From the NCBI RefSeq assembly GCF_010993745.1, contig NZ_WOTN01000003.1, positions 1,736,001 through 1,800,000 of the forward strand: a DNA stretch of 64,000 nt, given 5' to 3'. Shown here in pieces: positions 55,800-63,919 of the stretch. The stretch comes from Fodinicola acaciae. GTDB taxonomy: Bacteria > Actinomycetota > Actinomycetes > Mycobacteriales > HKI-0501. Every line of letters begins with the position of its first letter. The first letter of the stretch is position 1. The notes beneath the pieces were generated by a model. The model saw nothing but the letters and a program-made list of their open reading frames with translations, was not told the DNA's origin and did no database searches. The position numbers and the translations under genes are program-made.

Positions 55800-56724
55800 C
55801 GAGCAACCCCCTCAGCTCCGGATCGGACACCATCAGCTGCCGCAACGTCTTCCTGGTCAACCGCGCCGCCGTCAGCCGCGCCGCGGAGATCTCCTTGTCG
55901 CGTACCAAAGACGCCACCACCGTCGAAAGGTCGGCGGCGGTGACCGGCGCCGGAGCGCGTACGGTCGCCGGTACGCCTGCGACGTCGACCTCCAGGACGA
56001 GCTCCGCGTCGAGTCCACCGAGCAGCGCGGCCAGCGTCCCCCGCCGGACGATCGTGCCGCCGCGTAGGACCACGGCGTGCGTGCAGGTTTCCTCGATGTC
56101 CTCCGGATAGTGCGAGGTGACGATCATCGCCATCCGCTGCCGGCGCCACTGCCCGATCAGCTCCACCAGGCGGCCACGCGCCTCGAAGTCCAGTGCCGCG
56201 GTCGGCTCGTCCAGCAGCCGGATCGGCGGCGAGTGAACGAAACTCGCGGCGATGTGCGCGAGCCGCTGCCAGCCGCCGGACAGCTTCTCCACCGGCACGC
56301 GGATCACCTGCTCCAGGCCGAACTCCGCGATGGTCCGGTCGACCGCGTCGCCGACCTGTCGCCATGGCACCGAAACCCGCGCCGAATGGCGCAGGTTTTC
56401 CCATACGGTCAGCTGCTGGTAGAGCGCGATGTGCTGGCTGGCGAAGCCGACGACTCGCGGCAGCTCAACGGCGTCACCGTGGACCGACGTGGTGACGCGA
56501 CCGGTCCGTACGCCGCTTTGCGCGTCGAGCAAAGCCTTGAGCAACGTGCTTTTCCCGGAGCCGTTCGGACCGAGAATTCCCAGCACCTCGCCGGCGGTCA
56601 GATCGAACCCGACGCCGGTCAGCACGTCGTCGGCGGCACCGCGATAACAAAAGCCGAGATCGTTGACGCACAACGAAACCGCGGCCGGCACTGTCGCGGT
56701 GTCGAGCCGTTCGATGATGGTCAT
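55768..56724 (-). CDS. ABC transporter ATPase of the cluster
   Basis: The 318-residue ATPase has Walker A GPNGSGKST, signature LSGGWQRLA (Trp in place of the usual Gln) and Walker B RLLDEPTAALD. A ~90-residue C-terminal extension follows, as in drug/lantibiotic exporter ATPases. ATG 56724 lies 5 bases after the SRPBCC stop. The frame is open upstream but there is no other start signal. Confidence 0.9.
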   Translation of the reverse strand: MTIIERLDTATVPAAVSLCVNDLGFCYRGAADDVLTGVGFDLTAGEVLGILGPNGSGKSTLLKALLDAQSGVRTGRVTTSVHGDAVELPRVVGFASQHIALYQQLTVWENLRHSARVSVPWRQVGDAVDRTIAEFGLEQVIRVPVEKLSGGWQRLAHIAASFVHSPPIRLLDEPTAALDFEARGRLVELIGQWRRQRMAMIVTSHYPEDIEETCTHAVVLRGGTIVRRGTLAALLGGLDAELVLEVDVAGVPATVRAPAPVTAADLSTVVASLVRDKEISAARLTAARLTRKTLRQLMVSDPELRGLLDDDQSGHPAG

Positions 56725-56729
56725 CGCCG

Positions 56730-57176
56730 CTAGACCGCGCTCGCTCGCTGCTCGAGCCCCCGCAACATCTTGGTGGAGTTGTCTTCCAACGCGGTCTTGG
56801 CCACCGGGTTGAGCATGTCGGCAAGCAGCGGAATGCCGATCTCGAAGTCCACGTACAGCACGACCTCGCAGCTGTCCGGGCCGTCCGCCTCGATGACCTG
56901 CCAATAGCCGGCGAAATGTTCCAGGTCGCCGTCGACCTGCTGGAAATCGATTCGCCGCCGCTCGTCGTCGATCTGGTCGGACTCGGTCCATTCCAGGATC
57001 GAGCCTTTCAGGAAAACCGACCAGGCGCTGATCCGGTTGGACCGCTTGGTGTCATCGGTGATCTTCACCGACCGTACGTTTTCCATGTACGCCGGATAAC
57101 TTTCCACATCACAGACGGCGTCCCACGCGGCCGCGGGGCTGACCTCCAGCCGCAGGCGCACTTCTACAACAGGCAC
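56730..57176 (-). CDS. SRPBCC / polyketide-cyclase-like protein
   Basis: The 148-residue protein has the START/SRPBCC pattern of actinobacterial cyclase-type proteins (WDAVCDVESYPAYMENVRSVKI; FAGYWQVIE; VDFEIGIPLL). These bind hydrophobic ligands; some aid cyclisation of polyketides, others handle lipids. It is the first gene of the long minus-strand operon. GTG 57176 has AGGGGA upstream. Confidence 0.8.
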   Translation of the reverse strand: MPVVEVRLRLEVSPAAAWDAVCDVESYPAYMENVRSVKITDDTKRSNRISAWSVFLKGSILEWTESDQIDDERRRIDFQQVDGDLEHFAGYWQVIEADGPDSCEVVLYVDFEIGIPLLADMLNPVAKTALEDNSTKMLRGLEQRASAV

Positions 57177-57519
57177 TATTTCCCCTATTCACAGCGAACG
57201 AGAATGCGGGTGTGGCGATGTCATGAATATGTGTGGCCGCGCGCAGCGCCGCCACAAGCAACGCGACCGACCATAGCGGGCTGTGTCAAGGCTTCACGAG
57301 AATTTCATCTTGACCGGTCCTCTCGGTCCTCTTCTGGCCGTCTGAGCCGGATAATCGCGGTTGTCCGTTGATCGGTGACGGCGACTGTGGTTAGGTGCGA
57401 CGGCTCGCACTTGCCAGGACGCCGCGGCGATCGTTGTCATCGAGAGCAAATCTCGTGACAACGGTCATGCCGGATCGCTGACGAACTCAATCTCATCGCG
57501 AAGAAATCATGGAGGAACC
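57177..57519. other. Divergent control region of the biosynthetic operon
   Basis: 343 gene-free bases between the start of the 19-gene minus operon and the plus-strand cupin gene. It is less GC-rich than the genes. It contains the dyad at 57432-57463. No promoter can be assigned with confidence on either strand. Confidence 0.6.
57432..57463. promoter_or_regulatory. Strong dyad, possible operator or leader hairpin
   Basis: CGTTGTCA-t-CGAGA, a 5-base centre, then TCTCG-TGACAACG: 13-base arms matching except for a one-base bulge. It lies 57 bases before the cupin start and is the only strong dyad in the divergent region. Confidence 0.6.
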
Positions 57520-58167
57520 GTGCTCTCCGAGCTTGCGGGTTACACGGTCGACTGGAGCGACCTGAACAAAGCGCACCTGCGCAATTCCGAGTTTCTCAAC
57601 GCGCTGGCCGCCGACAAGGAAGCCCTGGCGACGCTTGTCAACCGCGTACGCGCGCAACGCGACCTGTGGGACATGAGCGAACATCACCGTCTGTTCGACA
57701 AACTGGTGCTGCACGACGCACCGGACCGCAACTTCCGCATCCGGCTGCACGTCTGGTCCCAGATCGAGGTGGCGACACCGCACGACCACCGATGGTCCTT
57801 CACCACTTCGTTGCTGCGCGGCGGATACGAGCACGTTCTCTATGACCTGGTGTCTCCGGACGGCGACCCTGGCCATCCGGCGGCGGCCTTCGCCGAGCGG
57901 TTCAGCTCCACGTTGCGCGCCGGCGACTCCTACACCATTCACCACACCGTCGTGCACGCGACGCTCACGCGCTCCGGCACGGTGTCGCTGATCGTACGCG
58001 GACCGGCGGAGAAAAGTCGTGCGCTGACAACGAATCCGGAGACCGGTGCGGTCCAGTTCGGACTCGGCCGCAAGGACCAGACCGTCGACGACGTGGCCAG
58101 GAGCCGGCTCACCATCGAGCGCTATGAGGAGATCCGTATGCAACTGCGCGAAAGTGGGGTCATCTGA
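57520..58167 (+). CDS. Cupin-like protein, unknown
   Basis: The 215-residue protein has a His-rich core: TPHDHRWSFTT, GGYEHVLYD, and GDSYTIHHTVVHATLT, spaced as in a cupin beta-barrel with a likely metal site (His in H-D-H, and His in IHHTVVH). Cupins of this size include dioxygenases, isomerases and sugar epimerases. The GTG start at 57520 follows GGAGG by 4 bases. It is divergent from the operon and presumably belongs to it. Confidence 0.65.
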   Translation: MLSELAGYTVDWSDLNKAHLRNSEFLNALAADKEALATLVNRVRAQRDLWDMSEHHRLFDKLVLHDAPDRNFRIRLHVWSQIEVATPHDHRWSFTTSLLRGGYEHVLYDLVSPDGDPGHPAAAFAERFSSTLRAGDSYTIHHTVVHATLTRSGTVSLIVRGPAEKSRALTTNPETGAVQFGLGRKDQTVDDVARSRLTIERYEEIRMQLRESGVI

Positions 58168-58221
58168 TCCCTTGCTCTGCGGAGCGATGATGGTCGTACG
58201 CATCCGACCGAACGGAGACCC

Positions 58222-59094
58222 GTGACAACCGTCGTCGCAGAGCCGGACGTCCCCGGCTGGACAACAACCATGGAACGGAAAAGAGAGCTCTTCGACGACG
58301 ACACGTATTATCTCGAGTGCTGGGACGATTTCCGGGACGCGCTGGCGCCGGCTCGGTTGCGTGAATTCTGCGAGCACCACTCGTTTCTTCTGGTCAAACC
58401 GGAGGCCCTGCTCACCGGCCGGCTTCCGGCCATCCTGTCCTGGCTGCGCGCTCGCGGCTGGCTGGTGGCGGCCGTGCGGGACGTGCCGTACTGCCGGCAC
58501 GTTCTGCGCGGACTTTGGCGCTATCACTGGAATGCGGTCAGCCGCCAGCATCGCGAGGTGGTCGACCTGCTTTTCCGTGCCTGTCCCGCTCTTCTGCTAG
58601 TGGTCCGGCACGCGAAGGCCGGCGCGACCGCGGCGCTGGCCGCACAGAAAGGACCGTCGAAACCGGCCAGACGCAGGCCGGGAGAGCTGCGCGCCGAACT
58701 CGGTGCGTACAACGCTTACCTGAATTTCGTCCATTCACCTGACGAACCGGCCGACCTCGTCCGCGAGCTCGGCGTGTTGCTGCCGTCCGCCAGCCGCGCC
58801 GCACTGATCGATGAGGCGACGCGTGGCGCGTCGGTCGCGGTGCCATCGCCGGACGCGGCACTGGATTGGCACGCGCTGGATCGAAAAAACGCCGCCGACC
58901 GGCTGATGCGCCTCACCGCATCGACAGACGCGATCGCGAGCTGCGACGACTGGCTCGCTTTGCGCGCCACGCTGCCGGCGAACGTCACCGAGGATTTCGC
59001 CTTCGCCGTTTTCGCCAGCTATCTCACGACGGCCGAAGTCGACGGCCGGACCCGGCGCATTCCGACGATACGCGACGGCTCCGTCGAGACCTAG
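58222..59094 (+). CDS. NDP-kinase-like protein 3
   Basis: The 290-residue protein is the best-conserved of the three paralogues: LLVKPEALLTGRL (residues 56-68), QKGPSKP followed by PGELRAELG (near 142-161), and FVHSPDEPADLVRELG with His171 at the catalytic position. It is divergent from the main operon, downstream of the cupin gene by 54 bases. The GTG start has GGAG upstream. Its stop shares the palindrome CTAG (59091-59094) with the stop of the ALDH-like gene on the other strand. Confidence 0.78.
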   Translation: MTTVVAEPDVPGWTTTMERKRELFDDDTYYLECWDDFRDALAPARLREFCEHHSFLLVKPEALLTGRLPAILSWLRARGWLVAAVRDVPYCRHVLRGLWRYHWNAVSRQHREVVDLLFRACPALLLVVRHAKAGATAALAAQKGPSKPARRRPGELRAELGAYNAYLNFVHSPDEPADLVRELGVLLPSASRAALIDEATRGASVAVPSPDAALDWHALDRKNAADRLMRLTASTDAIASCDDWLALRATLPANVTEDFAFAVFASYLTTAEVDGRTRRIPTIRDGSVET

Positions 59095-60488
59095 AAGATG
59101 CCGACCGGGCGCGGATCGTAGCTGACCAGCAGGTCCTTGGATCGCTGGTATCGCTCCAAAACCTGCGCGCGCCCGTCGCCGCCGTAGGAGTGTCGGCCGC
59201 TCAGCGCGGCATGTGCCGGATAGCGGTGATAGCAGTTGGTCCAGACCCGCTCGGCGGCGATCCGCCGGCCGGTCCGGTAGGCACGGTCGACGTCGCGCGT
59301 CCACACCGCCGCACCGGAGCCGGAAAAACAGCTGTTGGCCAACCGTACGGCGTCGTCCGGCTGGTCGAAGGCGGCGACCGTGACGACCGGACCGACAGTG
59401 CCGGCCTTGAGATGGCGTACGTCCCGGCCGGCCGCGATGACCGTCGGCTGCAGGTAGAAACCGCCCGCCAGCGCGCCGTCCAGCTCGGCGCGCTCACCGC
59501 CGACCACGACTTTTCCTTCTATCGCCGCCAAAGCGCGGCTCACGTGGTCGGCACTCGGCAATGCGCCGATCATCGTCTCGGTGTCCAGCGGATCCCCCTG
59601 CTGGATCGCCTTGGTTCGGATGGTCGCCAGCTCCAGGAACTCGTCGTACGCTGACTTTTCCACCAGCGCCGCGGAAAGACCGGTTTCCTGGTTGAGCGCG
59701 AACATCGCGAAGCCTTCCAGCGTCTTGTCCTGGAAGTCGTCGTCGGAGCGCAGCACGTCGGAGAAGAAGATCGCCGGACATCGTCCGCTCGCCGTCGCGA
59801 ACGGCACTGTGTCCAGCGCGTCCGCCGCGACGCCGTTGAGCACGTTGAGGACGCCCGGCGGTAGCAAATCCCCTATCAGACCGAGCAAAACATGGATCGA
59901 CGCCGGAGTCCGCTCCGACGCGGCGAGTACGACGGTGTTGCCGGCGGCCAGCGCCGGCGCGAGCTGCCAACCGGCGGTGAGCAACGGAAACTCCGAGCCG
60001 GCTCGCAGGCCGACCACGCCGAGCGGCTCGCGGAAGTGGTACGCGACGGTGGCGCTGTCGATTTCCGAAATGCCGCCTTGCTGCGCGCGCAAAGCACCGG
60101 CACAGTAACGCCACTGGTCGATGGCGATCGGCAGGTCGGCGGCCAGCACCTCGCGGATCGGCCGGCCGGTCTCCCACGTCTCGGCGACCGCCAGCGCCTG
60201 CAGGTTCTGCTCGATCCGGTCGGCGACGCGGTGCAGCACGCCGGCCCGTTCCCCCGGCGCGATGCCGGCCCAGGCCGGCGCGGCGCTGGTCGCGGCCGCG
60301 ACGGCGAGCCGTACGTCGGCCTCCGTCGAGCGGCACAGCTCGGTGAACACCTGGCCGGTGACCGGACTGGTGTCGGCGAAGTAGGCGGCGCGTGTCGACC
60401 GTACGTATCCGCCATCGATCCAGTTGCCATAGCGCGACTCGTACGTCAGCGTGCTACCCGGCTGGCCGGGTGCGGCGAACAGGACCAT
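59091..60488 (-). CDS. Catalytically degenerate aldehyde-dehydrogenase-like protein
   Basis: The 465-residue protein follows actinobacterial AldA-type aldehyde dehydrogenases over its whole length, for instance TIRTKAIQQGDPLDTETMIG, VWTNCYHRYPAHAA and KDLLVSYDP. Yet it has lost the catalytic and NAD-binding signatures: PWNFP is AGSEFP, KPAE is AASE, the FTG...ELGGKSP stretch (about 30 residues) is deleted and ends in SGRCP, NQGEVC is NQETGL, and EEIFGP is KAGTVGP. No frameshift is seen, so selection seems to keep the fold. ATG 60488 has GAGGGGGG upstream. It is probably a pseudoenzyme. Confidence 0.85.
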   Translation of the reverse strand: MVLFAAPGQPGSTLTYESRYGNWIDGGYVRSTRAAYFADTSPVTGQVFTELCRSTEADVRLAVAAATSAAPAWAGIAPGERAGVLHRVADRIEQNLQALAVAETWETGRPIREVLAADLPIAIDQWRYCAGALRAQQGGISEIDSATVAYHFREPLGVVGLRAGSEFPLLTAGWQLAPALAAGNTVVLAASERTPASIHVLLGLIGDLLPPGVLNVLNGVAADALDTVPFATASGRCPAIFFSDVLRSDDDFQDKTLEGFAMFALNQETGLSAALVEKSAYDEFLELATIRTKAIQQGDPLDTETMIGALPSADHVSRALAAIEGKVVVGGERAELDGALAGGFYLQPTVIAAGRDVRHLKAGTVGPVVTVAAFDQPDDAVRLANSCFSGSGAAVWTRDVDRAYRTGRRIAAERVWTNCYHRYPAHAALSGRHSYGGDGRAQVLERYQRSKDLLVSYDPRPVGIF

Positions 60489-60569
60489 GGCGCACCCCCC
60501 TCGGAACGGCGACACGACACCTACCCGGAAGGCTAGGTGGCCGAGGGTTGCAACACCGTTGCGTGCGCG

Positions 60570-61913
60570 CTATCGGAGGGCGCTGTCGAGGTGGCGCAGG
60601 TGCGCCTGGACCTGCGTGCGGCGCGGCGAGCCGACCGGCAGCGCGGCCAGGCAGGCGCGCCAGATCTCCATGTCGGTGCGTCCGTCGGCCGACTCGGCAT
60701 AGCGCAGCAGCACCTCGCCGGTGGCGTGCCGCAACAGGGCCGTACGCAGGCGCTGGCGCAGCTCCTCGCGGATCGCCACCACGCCTGGCGCCTGCGACTG
60801 CGGCAGCACGGCGCCCTGGTAGACCTCCAGCGCCAGCCGGTGCGCGCCGCGGTCGAGCTGGCGGCGGACCTCGGCCACGTCGGTGTCGACCGGCACGGTG
60901 ATCCGGTAGGGCCGGGAGGTCAGGAAGTCGTCGCCGAGCAGCCGGCGCAGCCGGGACATCTCGGCCCGTACGGTCACCAGCGCGGACTCGCGTTCGTGCA
61001 GCTCAACGGCCAGTTGCTCGGCGGAGCGGCCGGCCGGGTGGGTGGCAAGGAGCAGCAGCAGCTCGCTGTGCCGGCCGGACAGCGACGTGACGCGGCCGCC
61101 GCGATGCAGCGTCGCGTGCGTGCGGCCCAGCACGTCCAGCCGCGCGATGGCGGCGTGCGGCAGCCGCGGCGGCCGGGTGCGCGGGGCCGGTGGCCGCGAG
61201 CGCCCCATCAGATGCCGCAGCCGCAGCTCCGCCTCGGCCGCCGCGGCGGTCGCTCGTACCAGCGTGAGCATGTGCGGCGCGGCCACCTGGTCGCCGCCGG
61301 TGATGTCGATGGCGCCGAGGATCGCGCCGGTCTGCGGGTCGTGCACCGGAGCGGCCGAGCAACTCCACGGATGCACCGGGCGGCTGAAGTGCTCGGAGGC
61401 GAAGATCTGCACGGAGTGGTCGACGGCGAGCGCGGTGCCCGGCGCGTTGGTGCCGGCGTCGGCCTCACCCCAGCTGGCGCCTTCGACGAACCGCATGCTC
61501 TCGGCGCGGATCCGCTGGCGGGTCGCGCCCTCGACCCAGAGCATCCGGCCGGACGCGTCGGTGACCGCGACCAGCAGGTCGCTGTCGGTCGCGTCGGTGA
61601 CCAGCAGGCGGCGTACGACCGGCATGATCGCGGCCAGCGGATGCGCCTCGCGATAGCCGTGCAGATCATCGTCGAGCAGGTCGACCGGTGGCTCGCTCAC
61701 GTCCGGGTTGACTCCCGAACGCATCGACCGGCGCCACGACTCGAGCACGATCGAACGGACCGGGATGACCGGTTTTCCGGTCTCCAGAAAGGATTCGTGC
61801 GCCGCATACAGACTGCGGGAAAGCTCGTCGGGGTCGGTGCCGGCCGGCCAGGCGAGCCACGGGCTGCCGCTGCTCATCCGCGCACCGCTCTGTGGCCGGA
61901 CGGCATCCGGCAT
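60570..61913 (-). CDS. GAF-domain transcriptional regulator
   Basis: The 447-residue protein has an N-terminal AcoR/GAF-like sensor part (SRSLYAAHESFLETG, then VVRRLLVTDATDSDLLVAVTD with FVEGASWGEADAGTNAPGT, residues about 30-230). A C-terminal winged-helix domain (about 280-350, with LTLRAEMSRLRRLLGD-type recognition) and a helical tail follow. Regulators of this type sit next to aldehyde dehydrogenase genes in Streptomyces and relatives. Here it precedes the degenerate ALDH. The start is uncertain: 61913 or 61877. Confidence 0.78.
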   Translation of the reverse strand: MPDAVRPQSGARMSSGSPWLAWPAGTDPDELSRSLYAAHESFLETGKPVIPVRSIVLESWRRSMRSGVNPDVSEPPVDLLDDDLHGYREAHPLAAIMPVVRRLLVTDATDSDLLVAVTDASGRMLWVEGATRQRIRAESMRFVEGASWGEADAGTNAPGTALAVDHSVQIFASEHFSRPVHPWSCSAAPVHDPQTGAILGAIDITGGDQVAAPHMLTLVRATAAAAEAELRLRHLMGRSRPPAPRTRPPRLPHAAIARLDVLGRTHATLHRGGRVTSLSGRHSELLLLLATHPAGRSAEQLAVELHERESALVTVRAEMSRLRRLLGDDFLTSRPYRITVPVDTDVAEVRRQLDRGAHRLALEVYQGAVLPQSQAPGVVAIREELRQRLRTALLRHATGEVLLRYAESADGRTDMEIWRACLAALPVGSPRRTQVQAHLRHLDSALR

Positions 61914-62041
61914 CGCGCGGTGGCCAGCAGGACCATCGGACCGCCTTAACGAGTGTTTCGCCGAGGTTAACGTGCCCGCTACATGATCGGTAGTGAAGGC
62001 AGTCTATTTTGACCGCGCCGCCGGCGATTTAGGTTGGACGC

Positions 62042-63235
62042 ATGACATATGACGTGGTGGCCGTACGCAAGCATTTTCCCGCGCTGGCCGAGGGTGCCGC
62101 GCATTTCGACGGTCCCGGCGGCTCGCAGGTGCCGGACGTCGTCGCCGAGGCGGTGGCCGGCACGTTGACCGCCGGCATCGCCAATCGTGGAACGGTGACC
62201 GCGGCCGAGCGACGCGCCACCGGGGTCGTGGAAGACGCTCGGCAGGCGGTCGCCGACCTGCTCGGCGGCGATCCGCGCGGTGTCGTGTTCGGCCGCAGCA
62301 TGACCCAGCTGACGTACGATTTTGCCCGTACTTTGGGGAAAAACTGGGGACCCGGTGACGAGATCGTGGTGAGCCGGCTGGACCACGACGCGAACGTCCG
62401 GCCCTGGGTCCAAGCCGCATCTGCGGCTGGTGCCACGCTCGTATGGGTCGCACCTGACCCGGAATCCACGGAACTTTCGGTGAAAACGCTGACGTCTTCG
62501 CTGACCTCGCGCACCCGGTTGGTCGCGGTGACCGGTGCGTCGAACCTGGTTGGTACGCGACCGGACCTGCCGGCGATCGCGGCCGCGGTGCACGACGCCG
62601 GCGCGCTGTTCTATGTGGACGGTGTGCACCTCACGCCGCACGCGCCGGTCGATGTCGCCGCGCTCGGCGCGGATTTCTACGTGTGTTCGCCGTACAAGTT
62701 TCTCGGTCCGCATCTCGGAGCGCTGATCGCGGCCCCGTCGTTGCTCGAGACGCTGCGTCCGGACAAGCTGCTGCCGTCGACGGACGAGGTGCCGGAACGC
62801 TTCGAGCTCGGCACGCTGCCGTACGAGCTGCTGGCCGGCACCACCGCGGCCGTCGACTTCCTGGCCGGCCTGGTCCCCGGCACCGGCGACCGGCGTTCCC
62901 GGCTGGTCACCAGCATGACGGCGTTGGAGGCGTACGAGGAGTCGCTGCGCGCGCGGCTGGAAGCGGGGTTGTCGGGTCTGGTGACCATGCACAGCCGAGC
63001 CGCACGCCGCACGCCGACGCTGCTCTTTTCCGTGCCCGGCGTGCCGGGACAGGTCGTCTACGCCGAGCTGGGCAAGCGCGGCGTGAACGCGCCGGCCGGC
63101 ACCTTCTACGCGATCGAGTGCTCGCGTGCGCTCGGCCTCGGCGACACCGGTGGCGTACGCGCCGGCCTCGCGCCGTACAACGACATCTCCGACGTCGACC
63201 GCCTGGTGGCCGCCGTCGCCGACATCGCCGGCTGA
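62042..63235 (+). CDS. Cysteine-desulfurase-like PLP enzyme (class V aminotransferase)
   Basis: The 397-residue protein belongs to the SufS/Csd-like class V group: FDGPGGSQVP at the N-terminus, VDGVHLTPHAPVD and the PLP-lysine in CSPYKFLGPHLG. It lacks a clear Cys in the mobile loop region of true desulfurases, so the substrate may differ. The ATG at 62042 follows a gap of 128 bases to the divergent regulator. No adjacent sulfur-transfer genes. Confidence 0.85.
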   Translation: MTYDVVAVRKHFPALAEGAAHFDGPGGSQVPDVVAEAVAGTLTAGIANRGTVTAAERRATGVVEDARQAVADLLGGDPRGVVFGRSMTQLTYDFARTLGKNWGPGDEIVVSRLDHDANVRPWVQAASAAGATLVWVAPDPESTELSVKTLTSSLTSRTRLVAVTGASNLVGTRPDLPAIAAAVHDAGALFYVDGVHLTPHAPVDVAALGADFYVCSPYKFLGPHLGALIAAPSLLETLRPDKLLPSTDEVPERFELGTLPYELLAGTTAAVDFLAGLVPGTGDRRSRLVTSMTALEAYEESLRARLEAGLSGLVTMHSRAARRTPTLLFSVPGVPGQVVYAELGKRGVNAPAGTFYAIECSRALGLGDTGGVRAGLAPYNDISDVDRLVAAVADIAG

Positions 63236-63275
63236 ACTACCCGCTACGGCGCGAAACTGTCGTACCCCCCTGCCA

Positions 63276-63305
63276 ATCTGGGCCCCCACCCAGATCGGGT
63301 GGGGG
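63276..63305. terminator. Hairpin with two competing pairings
   Basis: CCCCCACCC-agatc-GGGTGGGGG (63283-63305) is a perfect 9-base stem. The upstream ATCTGGG (63276-63282) can instead pair with CCCAGAT (63289-63295). The site is 40 bases after the desulfurase-like gene and probably terminates it. Confidence 0.6.
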
Positions 63306-63368
63306 GTGGGTTCGCGTGGCAACTTACATACATAGAAAGTTGATCTTGGCCGCGGCGGCCACGCCCCG

Positions 63369-63391
63369 GGACAATCGGAATCCGATTGTCC
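63369..63391. repeat. Family B palindrome, longest perfect copy
   Basis: GGACAATCGGAATCCGATTGTCC is a perfect 23-base palindrome around one central A. It lies only 5 bases from a family A repeat. Confidence 0.75.
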
Positions 63392-63395
63392 TGGC

Positions 63396-63448
63396 GCACG
63401 CATGGCCACCATGCGTGCGTCGAACGCAAGCATGGTGGCCTTGCGTGC
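63396..63448. repeat. Dispersed palindromic repeat, family A, copy 3
   Basis: 24-base arms GCACGCATGG...ATGCGTGCG and CGCAAGCATGG...TTGCGTGC with two mismatches around loop TCGAA. Same design as copies 1 and 2, in the gap upstream of the ESX-type gene. Confidence 0.8.
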
Positions 63449-63564
63449 ACTCCGACGGTTACCGCGACCACCATCCCGACTGTCAGAAAGTTTCGTCACC
63501 CGGAGGACTTGCGCACCTCTGCTTCAATGGCCGGTGCGGACCCTGACGGCAGTTGGGAGCAAAA

Positions 63565-63915
63565 GTGACGTACTACGACGTACACCCGGAACCGGTGATC
63601 GGCGCGGGCAACAACACCGCCGCGACCTCCTCCGACTGGGACTCCTGGGCCCATCGGACCGAGACGGCGCTGCGGTCGGTGGCCAGCGGCGCCGGCGACT
63701 CGACCGTCGGCGGCGCCTTCGAGAGCTACCTGTCCTCGTGGAACCCGACGCTCAAGGGGATCGCCAAGCAGGCCGAGGCACAGGGCGTCAACGCGACCTC
63801 CGCGGCGAACGTGGTGGTCGGCGCGGACGGCCAGTCGACGTACGTGCTCAACCAGCCGCTGCAGCAGGGTACGCAGCTCAACTCGGTCCTCAACCGGCCG
63901 ATCACCGGGGAGTGA
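63565..63915 (+). CDS. Small ESX/WXG100-like protein
   Basis: The 116-residue protein has no signal peptide and a helical pattern with DWDSWAHR and YLSSWNPTLKGI, the size and character of type VII secretion substrates or associated helper proteins. The match to a named family is loose. GTG 63565 has GGGAG upstream; the next gene begins 4 bases after its stop, so the two are a pair. Confidence 0.55.
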   Translation: MTYYDVHPEPVIGAGNNTAATSSDWDSWAHRTETALRSVASGAGDSTVGGAFESYLSSWNPTLKGIAKQAEAQGVNATSAANVVVGADGQSTYVLNQPLQQGTQLNSVLNRPITGE

Positions 63916-63919
63916 CGCG

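Noticed and set aside
55768-56991. Longer ATPase start at 56991
   Set aside because: It would run through the SRPBCC gene; ATG 56724, 5 bases after the SRPBCC stop, fits the operon.
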